From Phytophthora sp. 'mugwort' (Eukaryota > Oomycota > Peronosporomycetes > Peronosporales > Peronosporaceae): DNA of 64,000 bases. The translations under genes were made by a program, and so were the position numbers. Under the pieces are notes generated by a model. The model was given only the letters and a program-made list of their open reading frames with translations. It had not been told where the DNA came from and did not search any database. Shown here piece after piece: positions 1 to 12,656 of the stretch (position 1 is its first letter; every line of letters begins with the position of its first letter). The stretch is from positions 3,968,001 to 4,032,000 of the forward strand of contig JAUCEF010000018.1 of assembly GCA_033558025.1 (NCBI GenBank). Reading direction: 5' to 3'.

Positions 1-64
1 AGTCTATCGTGTCAAAACTAGATGCCAGAAAAAAATGCTTTTAACCCAGCAAACAACTTCGTAC

Positions 65-3000
65 CTTTTCCAAAAGAAAGAAGCGGCTTAGTAGGTGGTC
101 GAGATATTGCTCATGAGTAGCATTCATCTTTGATAGAAGCAACCGGCACGTAAGTACAGATTACAATATAGTGATAGTAACGCAACAGTACAAAAAGTAG
201 TTAAAAAGCCATACCTCTGCCAGACTTCGTGAGGATTGCAGGATATGGCGATATTTGGACCATCCTTCGCTTGATATCTGTCACGCAGTAGATGTGAATG
301 GAACCAGGCTAGCTAATATGTTACAGATCATTTCCGTCCGTACCTGACTTGTAAGATAGCTTAGCAAGCTTTTCGTGTAATGCAGCATATCAGCAATTTG
401 AATGAGTAGTTGACGCATATCCTTCTCGACACTAAATACAAACACTGTGAGCCGCAAGCAAATAAAACAAACAATTCTGACTTAGCATTTTACGTACAAC
501 ATGTAGCTCCGACGATGTCGAAGAATTGACTTAAACTGCAGGTGGCATCAACACGAGTTAGCGAGCGTAAAGGTAACAGAAGCCACACTTAATGGTTTGA
601 AGCGACATACGTTGACCAGAGCTGACTCCACTGCCTTCACCTGAATGAGGAAGACCCCAAGCTTTGAGTATTTCTGCATGATTGACGCACTGAAAAGTAC
701 ACGCAGTGGCTGTCGCGCTGCAAATGTGAAGTGCAAGCACTTCATTGTCACAATATCGATGCTGGCAACGCTCGTGGTGCTATCCAGGAGACTAAAGTCT
801 ACACGGACACACAGTCGATCACCAATTTGCTGCTGTGAAGATGATAGTGAATTGTCCGCGAATACTCCTTGAACCGCACTCTGGTGAAAGGAATTGATCT
901 TCTCGCTGTCGGCCCATGCGACGGGGTTCTCTCGCATGTGAGCAATTAATCTTCCACTGAAAACACTAAAAACGTCTTGCTGCAGTACGCGAACACCAAG
1001 CGTATTAGAATGAGTCACTAGTAGTAACCCATTGCAGCCATAAATGCATTCTGCTTTACCTGTTCCATCAGAACAAACATTCGAAGAGCTTCCACGTGCT
1101 CCATGTAGTACAATTTATCTCGAAAAATATCTGTGATCTCGCCGTTTAGTTCACGGCACTGAAATCATTTAGCAAATCGAGCAGATGTTAGTACGTCACA
1201 GGCATGCATTAAGAAAATCTAGCTGTTGTACCTTTGACTCAACGTGCCTAGTGAGACATCGTTTCAAAACCCGGTTAAAAGGTTCGCACTCCAACATTAT
1301 TTGTTCTAAGGAAAATGAGTCTTCGTAGGTATGCTGGTGTAATGTTGTAAACACTGAGAAAATGCCACGATTTCGTCTGCATCCCATTGTCTCGAGCTCG
1401 CTTAAAAGTGAGTTGTGCAAAGAGAGCCCAGACTGCTCAAGTTTATCCAAAGGGTTATCTTCCGTATGCTGGTGTTGTTGCAAAAAGCGATTCTTTATCT
1501 GTCGACTGGCCAATGCCTCGTTCATCAAATCGGTCATAGACCCCAGGAATTTTGGAACAAGAGACCGATTTACTTCGAATGGAGCCAGCGATAACAGACT
1601 CTCACGAAAGCTTTGGTTTCTTTCGTGCATTGGAGAAGCACCCGCGTTCATCGATGTAGGTGTAGCGAAAAACAACTCTCGATCGAGAGGAATCGTCTCA
1701 AAGTGGCCCCTTTCAAAGATCATCCGGTTTATCAAATCCAAATAGGGGTCAAGCGCCCCAATAAATAAATGCAACAGGACGTCGGATCGCGTTAAACGAC
1801 CCGCAGTTCTTGCATTTTCGTCGACCGTCACACCTTCAACGTATTCTACTTCCATCAAGTGATATAGTGAATCAAGCACACACTTCGCTTGCTCGGCACG
1901 CTTAATCTCGTGCCAATGTCGATCTGATAACCCAACGAAACATGTCATTAAGACTCCCTTGAGCCACGAAATCATGCTGAATATCTCTTTCAAACCACCA
2001 TATATTCCAAGTAAGGTAGGCCGGCGTAACTTAACTCCAGACCATGGGCTCGAGTCTTCCTCTTTGAATCCAATGGCAGCGTTCGTCTGCTGTTCAACGT
2101 TGCGTATCGAGGCAGTTAAACTTCCCAGGACTTCAGACAGGGCATTAGCCAATCCTTCCAGAGTCACACATCGGTTCTGTTCGCTTAAATCCCTTTCTCG
2201 ACGAATAAATCCAAGGAAATCGCGAAGCATCTGCAGTTCAGTTGCTGCTTGCGCGAAGTCGTCCAGTGTATGCTGCAATGCCAACGGGGAGAGATGTCCG
2301 ATCGCCACGCTTAGTGACCGTCGAGACCGTTCAACAACCTTCGTCTGGAAATCAATACTAAAGATCGAGGGTGTAGGTCTGACGGGGCGGAGCTCAAACA
2401 AGAGCGAGTCAACCCCATCCAGCGCTTCAAAAATCATCTTCACTGCTGTCTCCTCGTGAAGAAGTCTACGTGGGATGATATCCTTAATTGTAGCTCTACT
2501 ATCTATACTTTTGGTCACAGCTTCACACAATAACCAAGGTCGCTCCAGTGTAAATGGAACAAGCGTTCTCTTCTCCAATGACCATGTAGGATCATCCACA
2601 TCATCAATCCGCCTATCCCTCTGCAACGTCACTTCAGGATAATACCGACACAGTAGCGCATCTTGCTCCAACACTTCGTCCGACAGTTCAATTCGTTGCT
2701 GTCTCTCGCTTTCCTGACGTCGTGCAATGTGCTCCGGACTCCCGACCAGGACACTACCCACCCTCGAGTCCAGCGACGTCATGACATCTTGCTCCCTAGT
2801 AATTCCATTATCTTCCAATGACCTCTTGGCATGACGTTGTCTAGTGGCAGCATTGTGTTTACCTTCTTTTGCATCTTCATCCGCGCTGCTCATGTCCCAG
2901 TCGCTTCCATCCTCGTCACTGTCCTCCCACGCCTGGTACCATGCGTCATTGGTGGAGATCTGGAACAGCTCATCCACCAATTCATCCTGCATTATCTTGT

Positions 3001-3469
3001 GCTTTTCCTGTTTAAGTTGCTGTTGCTGTAGCGCCGTCTTCCATCTGCTATTGGTGTCCAGATCCACTGCCACTTCCTTATCTGTCGCTGTCGTCGGGGA
3101 CGTCGCTAGCTCCAACAGCAGCTTCAGCACTTTGTAGTCGCATAGCGGGGCCAGTTGCAAGAGTTTGTCGGCTCGATCTTCGAGCGAATGCACGCAGAAC
3201 TTGGTAGCAAGCGCTTGGGTTTGAACGTGGACGTCTTGAGGCACAGTGTCCACGAACCGGTGCGAATACAGCTGCCCCACGACGTGGTCAGCCTGCAGCA
3301 GCAGCGTCTCCTCGGAGAACGAGGACTGCTCTTCTTCATCGTGTTGGTTGCCGCCGCTAATGTGCGAGCACAACTGTATGGCGAGCGGCCGCCACTCGCG
3401 GGTCCATGCCGGCACCGGCGCCATCTCGATGCGGGAAATTGTGCTCCCGGGCTGTTCCCTCGTTGTCAT
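65..3469 (-). CDS. Gamma-tubulin complex component, GCP5-like (Spc97/Spc98 family), 3' end off the window
   Basis: Subunit of the gamma-tubulin ring complex, which nucleates microtubules at spindle poles or basal bodies. Seven exons can be joined in frame: 1232-3469, 1060-1158, 611-979, 498-535, 344-431, 215-277 and 65-127, each with GT donor and AG acceptor; the next donor at 64 leads out of the window. About 986 residues are visible. The N-terminal 130 residues (FVDTVPQDVHVQ, LKLLLELATSP) and the acidic WEDSDEDGSDW stretch resemble GCP5 rather than GCP2-4. The core carries the GRIP1 pattern (GGLKEIFSMISWLKG) and the small exons give GRIP2 patterns such as YYMEHVEALRMFVLMEQ, YSKLGVFLIQVKAVE and HEQYLDHLLSRFFLLEK. 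The start is the first ATG of the long exon. The next gene on the same strand ends 47 bases upstream. Family assignment is firm; the GCP5 subtype is from memory of the human protein. Confidence 0.85.
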
Positions 3470-3516
3470 TATTCAGTTTAGTGACATATTGAAGTGAAGA
3501 TGGCTACCTTTTATGA

Positions 3517-6500
3517 CTATTGAGAGTCTGCTACGACTGCAGGGGTTGGCGACTCGGCTGCTGTGCGGTCGGCCGCAGGGCGGTCAGTGAGGAAGAGTAC
3601 GGCGGCTAGTTGCCCTCCGAACGTGAACTCTCCGGTGCTGGTCTTGAGGAAGTTGCAGTCGAGTTGGTTAAAGGACGTGCGGCCGCGAGGAGAGGTGGGG
3701 AAGAGTGTCGGGTGGTGCATTGGAGAGAACGAAGAACGAGGAGAGCTTGGTGGAGAGAAGGTGCCAGTACCCGAGAAGGAAGCAAACCGACCGCTGGAGG
3801 AACGAAGCAGTGCATGTTGTGGCGACGGCGCGTCGGCGTTGGTGCGACGCAACGTGCCGGCGAAGTTGAGGTTGTACTGCATACGGTAGTCTTGGAACTC
3901 GAGGTCTGTCTTCTCGATGAGCTGGTCGACGTACTCGATCGGCTGGAGCTGGAAGAGCTTTTTCATTACGAATATTAGTAGGGCTGACTCTTCGTCAAGG
4001 TCGTTGTCTGGTGTAGGGCCGACAACTGGACACTCTGGTAGCACTTTGCTTGACAGTAAGGCAAAGCGTGGCCATTGCTGTGTGTATCGCTTCGCTGTTT
4101 TCTCGACAATCTGTAGTAAAACAAGACACGCATATATAAATCAAGTCAGCATCATGCATTGACGTGGGGTAAGTGAGGAAAGAAGCACCCACATTGCGTT
4201 TTTCCAGCGATAGTGTCTGGAGATGCAACCGGAGCATTGTTTGAGTGACGCTACGAATCTGGTCGATGTGTTCATCGTCAGGAATCGTCTTTAAAATTGA
4301 GAGAGCCGGCTTGAAACAGTCCACTGCTCGATAGTATTCTCCTAGATCACTCGACAAGCTTCCAAGTTGCAAATATGACTCCATCATGTCTTCATGATTC
4401 GGTGGGAGCACTTCCTTGCGAAGGCCCAGTCCTGTGAGTGCAATTCCATAGGCTGCTTCTGCAGCTTGAATCCCGCTTACTTGTCTGCGTAAGGTTGCAA
4501 GCAGGTGGCAGCACTCCGCAGCAAACTCTTTGTACACCGGTACGTCCTCCGCAGGATCCTGAAAATGTTTCTCATACACGAAGAATGCGTCCTCTAACAC
4601 GCCAATTATTGCCTCACCATCTTTGGGGTTAGCTGTGAGCATAAGCATCCCTTGCTGTCGTCTGATGTCAGCGTAAAGAACGCTAGTCTTCCCAAAACAA
4701 TCGCGTACAAGCGCCACACAGCTTTGAAGAATTTCCACCGCTTGCTCAACGTCACCGAGATCGCCAAGTATTTCCGTCATTGTCATGTACGTATCACAAA
4801 GGAGAGGATGAACGGGTCCAAGGTGCCACTGGATAGGTTCTAAAGCTTTTGCAAAAGATTTCTGAGCGCCGGCTAAGTCGCCCAGTGCATGCTTCAGCTT
4901 CATGAGAACCGTGTATGCTCTTGTCATCTCAGCGTGATTGCCAGGAGAATCCTCAATCGCTATGGTTGCTAGCTGTTTTGCTTGGCCGTACAAGTTCATC
5001 GCTAGTGAAATATTTGCAGCGCATGTAAGCAGGTGGCATAACGACAAGTTGCGTTCATCACTTGGAGCAGTTTCCAGTATGGATATGTGCAACATAATGC
5101 CTGAAAGTGCACCACTAAATTCTCTCGCGGCGACAAAAGCGTCGGTGCTTTCGAGAATCTTTTCACAGGCTGCCGTAGTGCGAGCCAATAGTGTCGTGCA
5201 CGGACTTATGCATTGAATATACGCGACAGCTAGCGGCTCCACGCCTTTAAAATTGTAATCCATGTGGTCGGCGAAAAAAACTCCAGTCTGGAATTGAAAT
5301 GCGTGGAACAACTGCGGTAAATGAAGCAAGTCCTCGCTGATGATGGTATCAAAGTTGAGTGCTTCACGTGAAATACCGAATTTGGCTTGTACTTGCGGCA
5401 GGATTCTCTCTTCCCAAAAGTATTTTGAGTCAAGAGACGAAATGCCGAACACAAGGTTGAAAAATTCCACTATCACTTGGGAAACTTCCTCTTCGAGAGC
5501 CAACTTCGCAAGTGCTCGAGCTGTCGCTGGGTCAATTTGAAAGTAGCCCTCATTGTTATCATTGGAGCCACAATTGTCAAGTTTTCTTGACATCTTCGCC
5601 TGCCTCAAAATCGCTGCTGTCACTTCTGGAAGAAGATTTCGTAATGATGCTCTGAGTTCGGCTTTGCAGGCACGAGCCACCATCTCCGCCAACAGGATAC
5701 GACGAATGTGTTTTAGAGATACCAGCTCGTAGCAAGAAGCTAGATAACGTACATTAATGCCTTCTCCGTGCAATGCTCGCGTTAGCGACCTGCTATCGAT
5801 CACTTGAACGATTGCGTTTTCTAGATCTGCAACAAATTCTGGGATGACAATAGTGTGCAAACACTCGCGCGCACTTATAGCGGATTGCTGAAGCAGTTGC
5901 GCCTCTAATTGAGAGCTGTTCTTGGCACTTTGTTCCACAGATAGTTCATGCCCGATCGAAATGTGAATATTCCAGTTAAGTGGTAAATTATTCCCATGGA
6001 TGCGAACAAATTCAGGTCGCATTTTGTACAGCAGAACCTCGTGAGCCACGACATCAGGATCATCGGTTGATACATCGGCTGGAATAAGATCCGCAAGGTT
6101 TTGCAGCTGGAACGCTACAGCACCATCATGTGTTTCAATTGTAAACCCAGCACTGGTAGGAAAGAAGGCAGGAACTGTGGTTTGGGGAGATGGAGCATGC
6201 TGTTCGCCCCCATGCACGTGTAGACTATCTGTGAGAAGTCCCAGATTGTCGAACACAACTTTCAGCCGGTCCTGCAGCTGTTTCACGTGGTTTTTCTTCA
6301 CTTGGTCTCCCAAATTCCGGCGTGCACTTTTAATCGCTTGCTGGGAGGATGCGATAACGAACGCTCGGAACCCAAGATGATCTACAGTGCACTGGAGGGG
6401 AACCTGTACTATCATGTCTTGCAAACTTGGTTGTGTATCACCGTTCAATTCCTCGATTGCCTTATGTATTGCCCTTGCAGAACGAACCTGGTGACCAACT

Positions 6501-8099
6501 ATTTTGTGAAATTTGGCCATCGTGGCTGCGTGTTGCTTCTTTTCTTGAGGTGTACCAGCTGATAAACTGCATGAGCATATATAAACCAGTAGACCCTCAC
6601 GCTGGTACTTGAGCATCATGGGTTGCAGGGCGCTATACTGTTGAATACCATCCGTCGCAAATAATTCATCTCCTTCAAAAGTCTGAGGACGCAAAGTCTT
6701 TTCCGCGGCCTCTAAAGGTATCTCCGCCACGATTTCACTCACTAGTACCTCGGCAGCCTGACGAAACTCTGCTAGGAAGCGTGATACCTCCGATGCGACA
6801 ACAAATACGTCATTGGAAGGCTCTGTGGACAGGAGAGTATAGTATCTCTGATTCCAGCCAGCCTTCCCTTGATAAACAAAATGTTTTGATGCTGACATTC
6901 GAGCGCTTAAGCTGCGCAACGAAGTTTTCTCGGGCTGTTCAGGCGGTTTGCTCACTTCTGCTACAATTTTGTTGCTACCACGTTCTGCCTTCACTCGAGT
7001 CATCACTTCTTGTGCGCAATAATAGCTTTGAAGCCAAGTAAGCAACCTGGTTCGAGTAATGACACCATGGTGCCCGAGGTCAAGTTGCTGCTGCATCAGC
7101 GCGATCTCCGAGTCATTTCCTTTCCAACCAATGTGAAAGCACGGGAACAAAACGAGCATCCGGGATGTAAGGAACTAAACAGAAACCACACAGTCTACGG
7201 CTATAATCATGCACACATCATGATAGGGTATAGAGGATATAGTTGAAAGCAGCCCGCGAAGTTTCCCCGTATCAATTTTTCCCGTTTGCCGTGGATCAAT
7301 CTGTTGTCATCATTCCAGTATTATTCACGAGGTCATACTTCTCCACTGAATGAAATTACGAGCCTCTAAGAATGCTTCAGCAGCCCGACGAATCTTTTCC
7401 GTGATCCTGGGCACAAGCATAAAAGATGTCAATTCTCATCCATCTTTTGCGATGTCAATGAGCATCATACACTGGAGAGACGTGGGTATCAACGGGAAGA
7501 CACAGTCGCGACTGCAATCACAGGCAATACAACACTCAGATGGAACATATCCCCACTAACTCAGCACGCACTTACCGTTAGTGCGAACCTCCACTCCGCC
7601 AGCTCTTTCTCCGACGGACACGCAAATGTCACCGCTTTCGATGACTACAGGCAAAATACAGCTGAATTTATCAGCTAACCGCCTATAGCAGGCCTGTATT
7701 AATGCCACGCTCACCTTCTCGATCGACTCTAGTTGGAATGCAAACTTGCGGTTTACCTTTTTCTACATCACAGCGATTAACTCTCTGTCAGGAGTAGAAA
7801 TATGTTTCTATTGGCGACGAACGAGCAGACCTCATCGACCATGCCGAACTTATAGTCCATGAGCTCGTAAGAGCTACTCTGACGCGAGTTCCCGAGCGAG
7901 AATACCTGCTCCACGGCCATGGGGAAGCATCTGAGCAGCGTGCCGTCTAGGTGCACCCACTTCTCGGTCCATTTCGGCCCGAACAGGCCCGACCCGAGCT
8001 GCGCCGACGTTAGGCGAATAACAGTTAGTGCACTGCAAGATAAATGGCATCCACAGAGACAAGAAGAACCTTGTGCAGCTTGCCAGACTTGGGCTCCAT
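3517..8099 (-). CDS. Large multidomain protein: PH domain, EF-hand-like region, CLU-central-like region, TPRs
   Basis: Multi-exon gene. The start is proposed at 8097-8099 (MEPKSGKLHK, 30-base first exon to 8070). Following exons encode a PH domain: GLFGPKWTEKWVHLDG, then KFAFQLESIEK, then FACPSEKELAEWRFALT. Exon 7217-7300 encodes an EF-hand-like IDPRQTGKIDTGKLRGLL, and the 994-codon exon 4193-7174 opens with a second loop-like stretch (LDLGHHGVITRTRLL). Its middle has the CLU/eIF3-p135 pattern LHTIVIPEFV...GINVRYLASCYEL, and its end has TPR-like helices (YTVLMKLKHALGDLAGAQ, LGSLSSDLGEYYRAV). The last exon 3517-4110 joins in phase 0 and ends in a Ser/Pro-rich tail. One or two exons between about 7300 and 7560 could not be resolved. 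CLU proteins act in mitochondrial distribution and mRNA binding, but this domain order differs from canonical CLU, so the function is open. Confidence 0.75.
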
Positions 8100-8389
8100 C
8101 GGCAGCGGTGGTGCTGGGATCTTCACGAGTGCGTTGCGCCCTTTCACTTCAACCCCGAGTGGATAGCTCACTTTAAAGACTACTGTACAGTGCTGGTAAA
8201 CCTGTCCTAAATTAATCCCCTTTTTTACACATAACGTCACATAACTCAGGGGTCACAAACACCATTATTGGTCAGAATACCTCGACGGAGCACTAACACC
8301 ACTAACATGGGAAAGGAGATCCTAGAGCGCAGCTCTCAATCTGAGTGCTGCATTCAAAGATTCTCGGCAACCCCTTACCCGTTGCATCG
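8100..8389. other. Intergenic, nothing recognised
   Basis: No coding pattern, RNA gene or repeat is recognised between the proposed start of the PH/CLU gene and the pogo fragment. The first 150 bases would hold that gene's promoter and 5' leader. No clear oomycete Inr element is seen. Confidence 0.4.
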
Positions 8390-8902
8390 CTAACACCGAG
8401 TTAGTAGCAGTGTGTGATGTGGTACCAAGGTCCAGTACAATAAAATGCGGTAATAGTTCTCGCCTGATATATAAAGTTTACAAGAGTGTATGAGATGACT
8501 GCGATGCGAACAAGCACCAGGCGTGCATTGATTTAGTTGAGCAAGTGCGTCGCGCTTACCTACAAGCCCGAATGATGCCAGCAGTGCTGGATAGTCGAGG
8601 ATCTTACTTTCGATCATGCCGCTCCGCACCACAGCAGTGCTGTAAGCATATCTACGCTATAGGATATCTACAACCTTGCCTATTTGTGCCTGAAGCACGA
8701 AGCATTTCTTCGTCAGAGCGTATCGCTTAATGCAGTAGATTATGCCCCGGTCCATGGGTTGTAGCTTGGTCGTCGTGTTAGGAGGAAGTTCCTCGACGCG
8801 GACGATTGAGAGCGAGAGCCCCGTGTCAAAACGCGACGATGCATTGTCAACTAAGAGCAAGACGCTGCGATTTTCAGCGCGCATTCTTTCGTCAAAAGCC
8901 AC
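8390..8902 (-). pseudogene. Fragment of a pogo/Tigger-type DDE transposase
   Basis: Two minus-strand reading frames. The upstream one (8657-8902) reads LLLVDNASS, LPPNTTTKLQPMDRGII and IKRYALTKK. This is the second catalytic-Asp region and the region after it in pogo/Tigger DDE transposases, whose usual pattern is a VDNA-SH motif followed by LPPNTTSKLQPLDAGI. The His after VDNASS is replaced by Arg. A second frame (8390-8632) may continue the C-terminal part after a frameshift. The N-terminal HTH and first Asp are missing, so this is a truncated copy abutting the decayed gypsy element. Confidence 0.7.
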
Positions 8903-9589
8903 TGATAACGACGATGGAATCGCACTGGCAACAATTGAGGGTCTCGAAATTCGCGTCCTGCTGGATAGCGGAGCAGACGACTCTGTGGGGGGGTCGAGGC
9001 TGCATCAACCAGCTCGAGCATCGTGGGGCTGCATTGGAGATGGCTATAGCCTCTGCTCGTCTGATTTCCGTAGGAGATCCATGACATTCCAGTTCACCGT
9101 AAAGTGCTTGTGGAGAAGTCATCCTGGATATTTCGGCTGGACCTTTGGTTCTGCGGAACCTGGACGGTTCTGTACACGAGAAAGTTGACAATGTCGCACT
9201 GATTATAAACAGGTTGGTGATGCAACGCCTAGGTTACTCGACGGATGGTCTATGCGCTGCTGCCAGAGGTGCGGTAGCCTGAGTACTGCCACTGATAATC
9301 CTCTTCCTGGTGAAGATGCTGGTACAACCGCCCTACTTATTCGGATGCAAGTGTTACGTATGCAGACGCTTCTGACCGATGCAAACGAGAGCGATGACGC
9401 AGAGGAGTTGGTTACTCCGCCAACGCTAGTTTCCGCTACTACATCGGCGGTGCAGGAAGCGCTAGCACTGAAACTGGATGAAGCACGAGAAAATGGGTAC
9501 CAGCTCTCGAGTGTGATGAACTGCGGGATTTACTGTTTCGCTATGTCGACGTCTCCCGCCTCTCATTTGGCAATGACTATCCGTTTCGA

Positions 9590-10003
9590 GTGCCGCCGCT
9601 ACAAGTTCGACTTAAGGAAGGTGCTCGCCCACTTAAAGCCAAGGCTCGCCGTTATCCGCCTGCCCACAAGCGTTATCTCGAGCAGCATATCCGAGAGCTT
9701 GAGAAGCACGGGTTGGTGAAGAAAAATCACCGCAGCCGCTGGACATCTGCCTCGAAGATCGTAGCAAAACGCCAGCCAGACAACTACCGAATGACAGTGG
9801 ATACTCGTGCCGTGAATGCCTCACCGAGCCGATGCTGTGGCCGATGCCAGACCTCGAAAGTGACTTGGCGTAGTCGAAGCGTCTGGCTCTATTTCATAAT
9901 TGATTGGTGGACCGGGTATTGGCAGCTTCCGCTGCATGAGGACTCGCAGGAGCTCTTCACTATAATGGCTCATGAGGAGAGTACACGCCGACAAGGGTTA
10001 TAG
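9590..10003 (+). pseudogene. Reverse transcriptase remnant (Ty3/gypsy)
   Basis: The frame encodes the N-terminal half of a Ty3/gypsy reverse transcriptase: HKRYLEQHIRELEKHGLVKKN, RWTSASKIVAKRQ, YRMTVDTRAVN and, after a poorer stretch, WWTGYWQLPLHEDSQELFTI, which matches the usual D-L-x-x-GYWQ-P region. The frame ends before the YxDD catalytic box. The adjoining frame 10021-10284 (VLAWLDHLLGFVASPAKL) appears to continue it with a large deletion, since the YxDD segment is not seen as such. Confidence 0.7.
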
Positions 10004-11133
10004 AGGGGTGTACAGATGCTGTGGTCTACTGCAAGGGCGTTATGCACACCATCTTTAGTTTGCTGTTGTCGACTCAGGTGCTCGCCTGGCTGGACCACCT
10101 CCTAGGATTCGTTGCTTCACCTGCAAAACTGATGGTAGTGTTAAAAAGCATGCTTTCACTGTGTGGCAGTACGGACGGAAACTTCGCCCGTCTAAGTGTT
10201 ATTTTTACGAAAGAAGCTCAACAATGTGGAAAAATGTATCCGCTGCTAGAGTGCGTCACAGCCCCGAATGAATTCAAGGCCTGATTTCGTTGGCAGCATC
10301 ACTGACTGCAGAAGAGCTCCAGCAATTTCTATGCGCAGTAAACTGGATGCACTCCAATCTCCCGTAGTATTCCACGTTTTGTTTTTTTCATGTGCTGTAC
10401 GAAGTTCTCGAAGCTGCAGTGGCAATAGCCGATAGCCGAAAGAAATCCCGTCTTCAACGAGTGCAACTCGATTCCGTTGGATGGACGATCGAGCACACTG
10501 ACGCGCTAGCATCTGTGAAGGATGTGATCGCCGATTTGGTAACGCTGGCCCACCCAAAGCAGGATTGGACTGTAAAAAAATGCGAACTAACTGGTCTGGT
10601 ATCGCCGGTGTTACTGCCAAGACAAAGCGAATCCGAGCCGTACGAGCTATCATAGCGGCTTGGAATGCAATTCCAACTAGCACCGTAACTCGTAGCTTCG
10701 GAAAAGCTATTCCACAGTATTCTGAGATTAGCGTTTGAATGAAAGATCTTTGCTTTGCAAAACAAACGGAAAGTTGAACGTTTTAAATTGTTTGATCACC
10801 GACTCCAGAAGCTCGCACTGTGGCGCAATAATAACACAGATCCGCCAGAGGACGTGAATCGCCGACTTGATGAGCAGCAACAGCAACCACTGGCGTTCTC
10901 CAGCGGATCATTCGCTGGAGCAATATCTTACTTGTCGATCTTGACCAGGAAGCGTTCGCTATGGTTGCAGCGAGCAAGCGATTAACATATCTACTACTAC
11001 GCCCTAGTGGTTTCCGCATTTTCACGGATCACCAAGCAGTACATTTTCGATTCGCTGGCGATAAGCAGCTCGTTAGCGCCCCACCAGCTGGACAGACTAC
11101 AGCATTGGGAAATGCTGACATCTTTTCCGTTAC

Positions 11134-11859
11134 GTGATTGAACATATTCGTGGAGATGACAATACGTGGGCCGATTTGTTGTCAAGATGGGGAGCTGGTC
11201 CGGCCACCACGCCGCAAACTATTCGTTATCGAGCGTTAGTCACCGTACGACCGGTATCGCCACTACATGCGGACAACTTGGAATGGCCGACTCATGAGGC
11301 TATCGTCGTCGAACAGAAGCGAGTGCTCGCGGAGTGCAATGATGACGAACACATCGGTAGTTGGGATCGCCAAACGGAACTGTACGTTACGTCGAGGGAG
11401 GTTTGGATTCCCGATGATGTGATGGAGCTCCAGCATCGTCTCTGCGTGGTCGCCCGTGTGGGGCTCAGTGGACTTCGGGGTATTGAAGCAGCGACGGCGG
11501 TGGTATCCGAGGGTTTCACTTGGAAATCTTTCCGCAGCGATGTGCAGAGTTTTGATTTGGAATGCTTACACTGCTTGATTGCCGGTGACCGTGTCGTTCC
11601 GCGCCCGTACCGACCTACTCTCCACCCTACGAGACCCAATGGGATCCTCCATTTGGATTATCTATCCCTGCTGGAGAGCACAACTGGTGAGTGGTACGCG
11701 CTAATGCTCAAAGATGACATAAGCGGTTCGTGGAGCTTATGGCATACGCTAGTGCTACGGCAAAGGAAATTTGCACGGGATCGATCGATTTGTTCAAGCG
11801 TTAAGAACCGGTGGTTTAGTGAATTTCCGATAGGTGGACATACATTAAGAATCACGTGA
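11134..11859 (+). pseudogene. Integrase remnant (Ty3/gypsy)
   Basis: The frame opens with the end of RNase H (HIRGDDNTWADLLSRWG, the usual HI-G-N--AD-LSR block). It then has an integrase zinc-binding-like region (GLSGLRGIEAATAVV, FTWKSFRSDVQSFDLECLHC) and the start of the catalytic core (PNGILHLDYLSL). The rest of the core is broken: VQASLNQMLAARMG at 11936-12325 is in another frame. Confidence 0.7.
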
Positions 11860-12446
11860 TCGATTTGCTGAGGACACGTTATATGGCAGTCGTCATCACG
11901 TTACGACAGCCTATTGTCGGTGGTCCAACAGAACGGTGGAGGTTGTTAATCGACTCCTATTACACTGCATGTGTGCACTGATGAGTGATCTCCGCTTGCA
12001 CATGACGGACTGGCCGCGCGTTCTCCCCATGGTACAGGCATCCCTGAACCAAATGCTCGCTGCAAGGATGGGACGGCGTCTCGCCGGTGACCGTCTTCAC
12101 TGCCCTCCCAGCGTCGTCACCGGTCTTCGCTATCATATACCCACGGTCGCTGGAAGTTATGGACGTGACGAACGTATACGAAAACAGAAATTCCATGTCA
12201 TAGCTGCGCAGGATGCACTGGAGTCAATGAACCGGGAGCTAAGTGATAGTGTGAAGAAGCAACTTGAGCAATCCAGGGCTCAATTGCTGACACGACCCAC
12301 GCCGTGTCATCAATGCTCCCAGTGACTACGGCTTTGAAGTGTAGAGTATATGTCCGCCGTTTGAAGTCTCGAGACACCACGCCCCGCGTATACAATTTTA
12401 CGCCGACAGTCATCGCGACGCGACCGAAGATCTGGTAGAGCAGGCT

Positions 12447-12653
12447 ATGCATGGCGATAGTGAGCACATCGTCTCCAAGGCCGCCTGCATTGGAGCGGAC
12501 TCGTGTGTGTGGGAAATCAAAGTTGAGTGGGTCGGGCTCGGTCCTCTCGAAGCCTCGTGGGCACTAGCTGCGATCATGCTGGAGGATGTGCCGGACCTGG
12601 TTAAACGCTTCGTCGAGCGCGAAGGCACCGACTCCGACGGGAACGCGATGTAG
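12447..12653 (+). pseudogene. Chromodomain remnant of the gypsy element
   Basis: The peptide WEIKVEWVGLGPLEASW followed by EDVPDLVKRFVE fits the chromodomain at the C-terminus of many Ty3/gypsy integrases (v-W-Gl----tWEp---l-ed-p-lv--f). In active elements this domain directs integration to marked chromatin. Here it sits about 120 bases beyond the last integrase-like frame and lies in a broken element. Confidence 0.6.
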
Positions 12654-12656
12654 AAC

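Larger units (their letters stand above)
8892..12656 (+). mobile_element. Decayed Ty3/gypsy LTR retrotransposon with chromodomain
   Basis: Consecutive broken frames on the plus strand follow the Ty3/gypsy order protease, reverse transcriptase, RNase H, integrase, chromodomain. The protease is marked by VLLDSGADDS near 8940-8980. RT starts near 9590, an RNase H remnant lies around 10860-11190, the integrase is at 11134-11859 and continues in another frame to about 12325, and a chromodomain lies at 12447-12653. No LTR pair was recognised. Many stops and frame changes show it is inactive. Its gag is not visible; the upstream neighbour is a truncated pogo copy. Confidence 0.8.

Noticed and set aside
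3555..3978. Overlapping plus-strand frames opposite the last exon of the CLU/TPR gene
   Set aside because: Low-complexity reading of the Ser/Pro-rich tail on the opposite strand; the minus-strand exon is supported by splicing in phase.
5230..6612. Several plus- and minus-strand frames of 60-90 codons inside the CLU/TPR gene
   Set aside because: They overlap the 994-codon exon with clear domain motifs and show no motif of their own; they are shadows.
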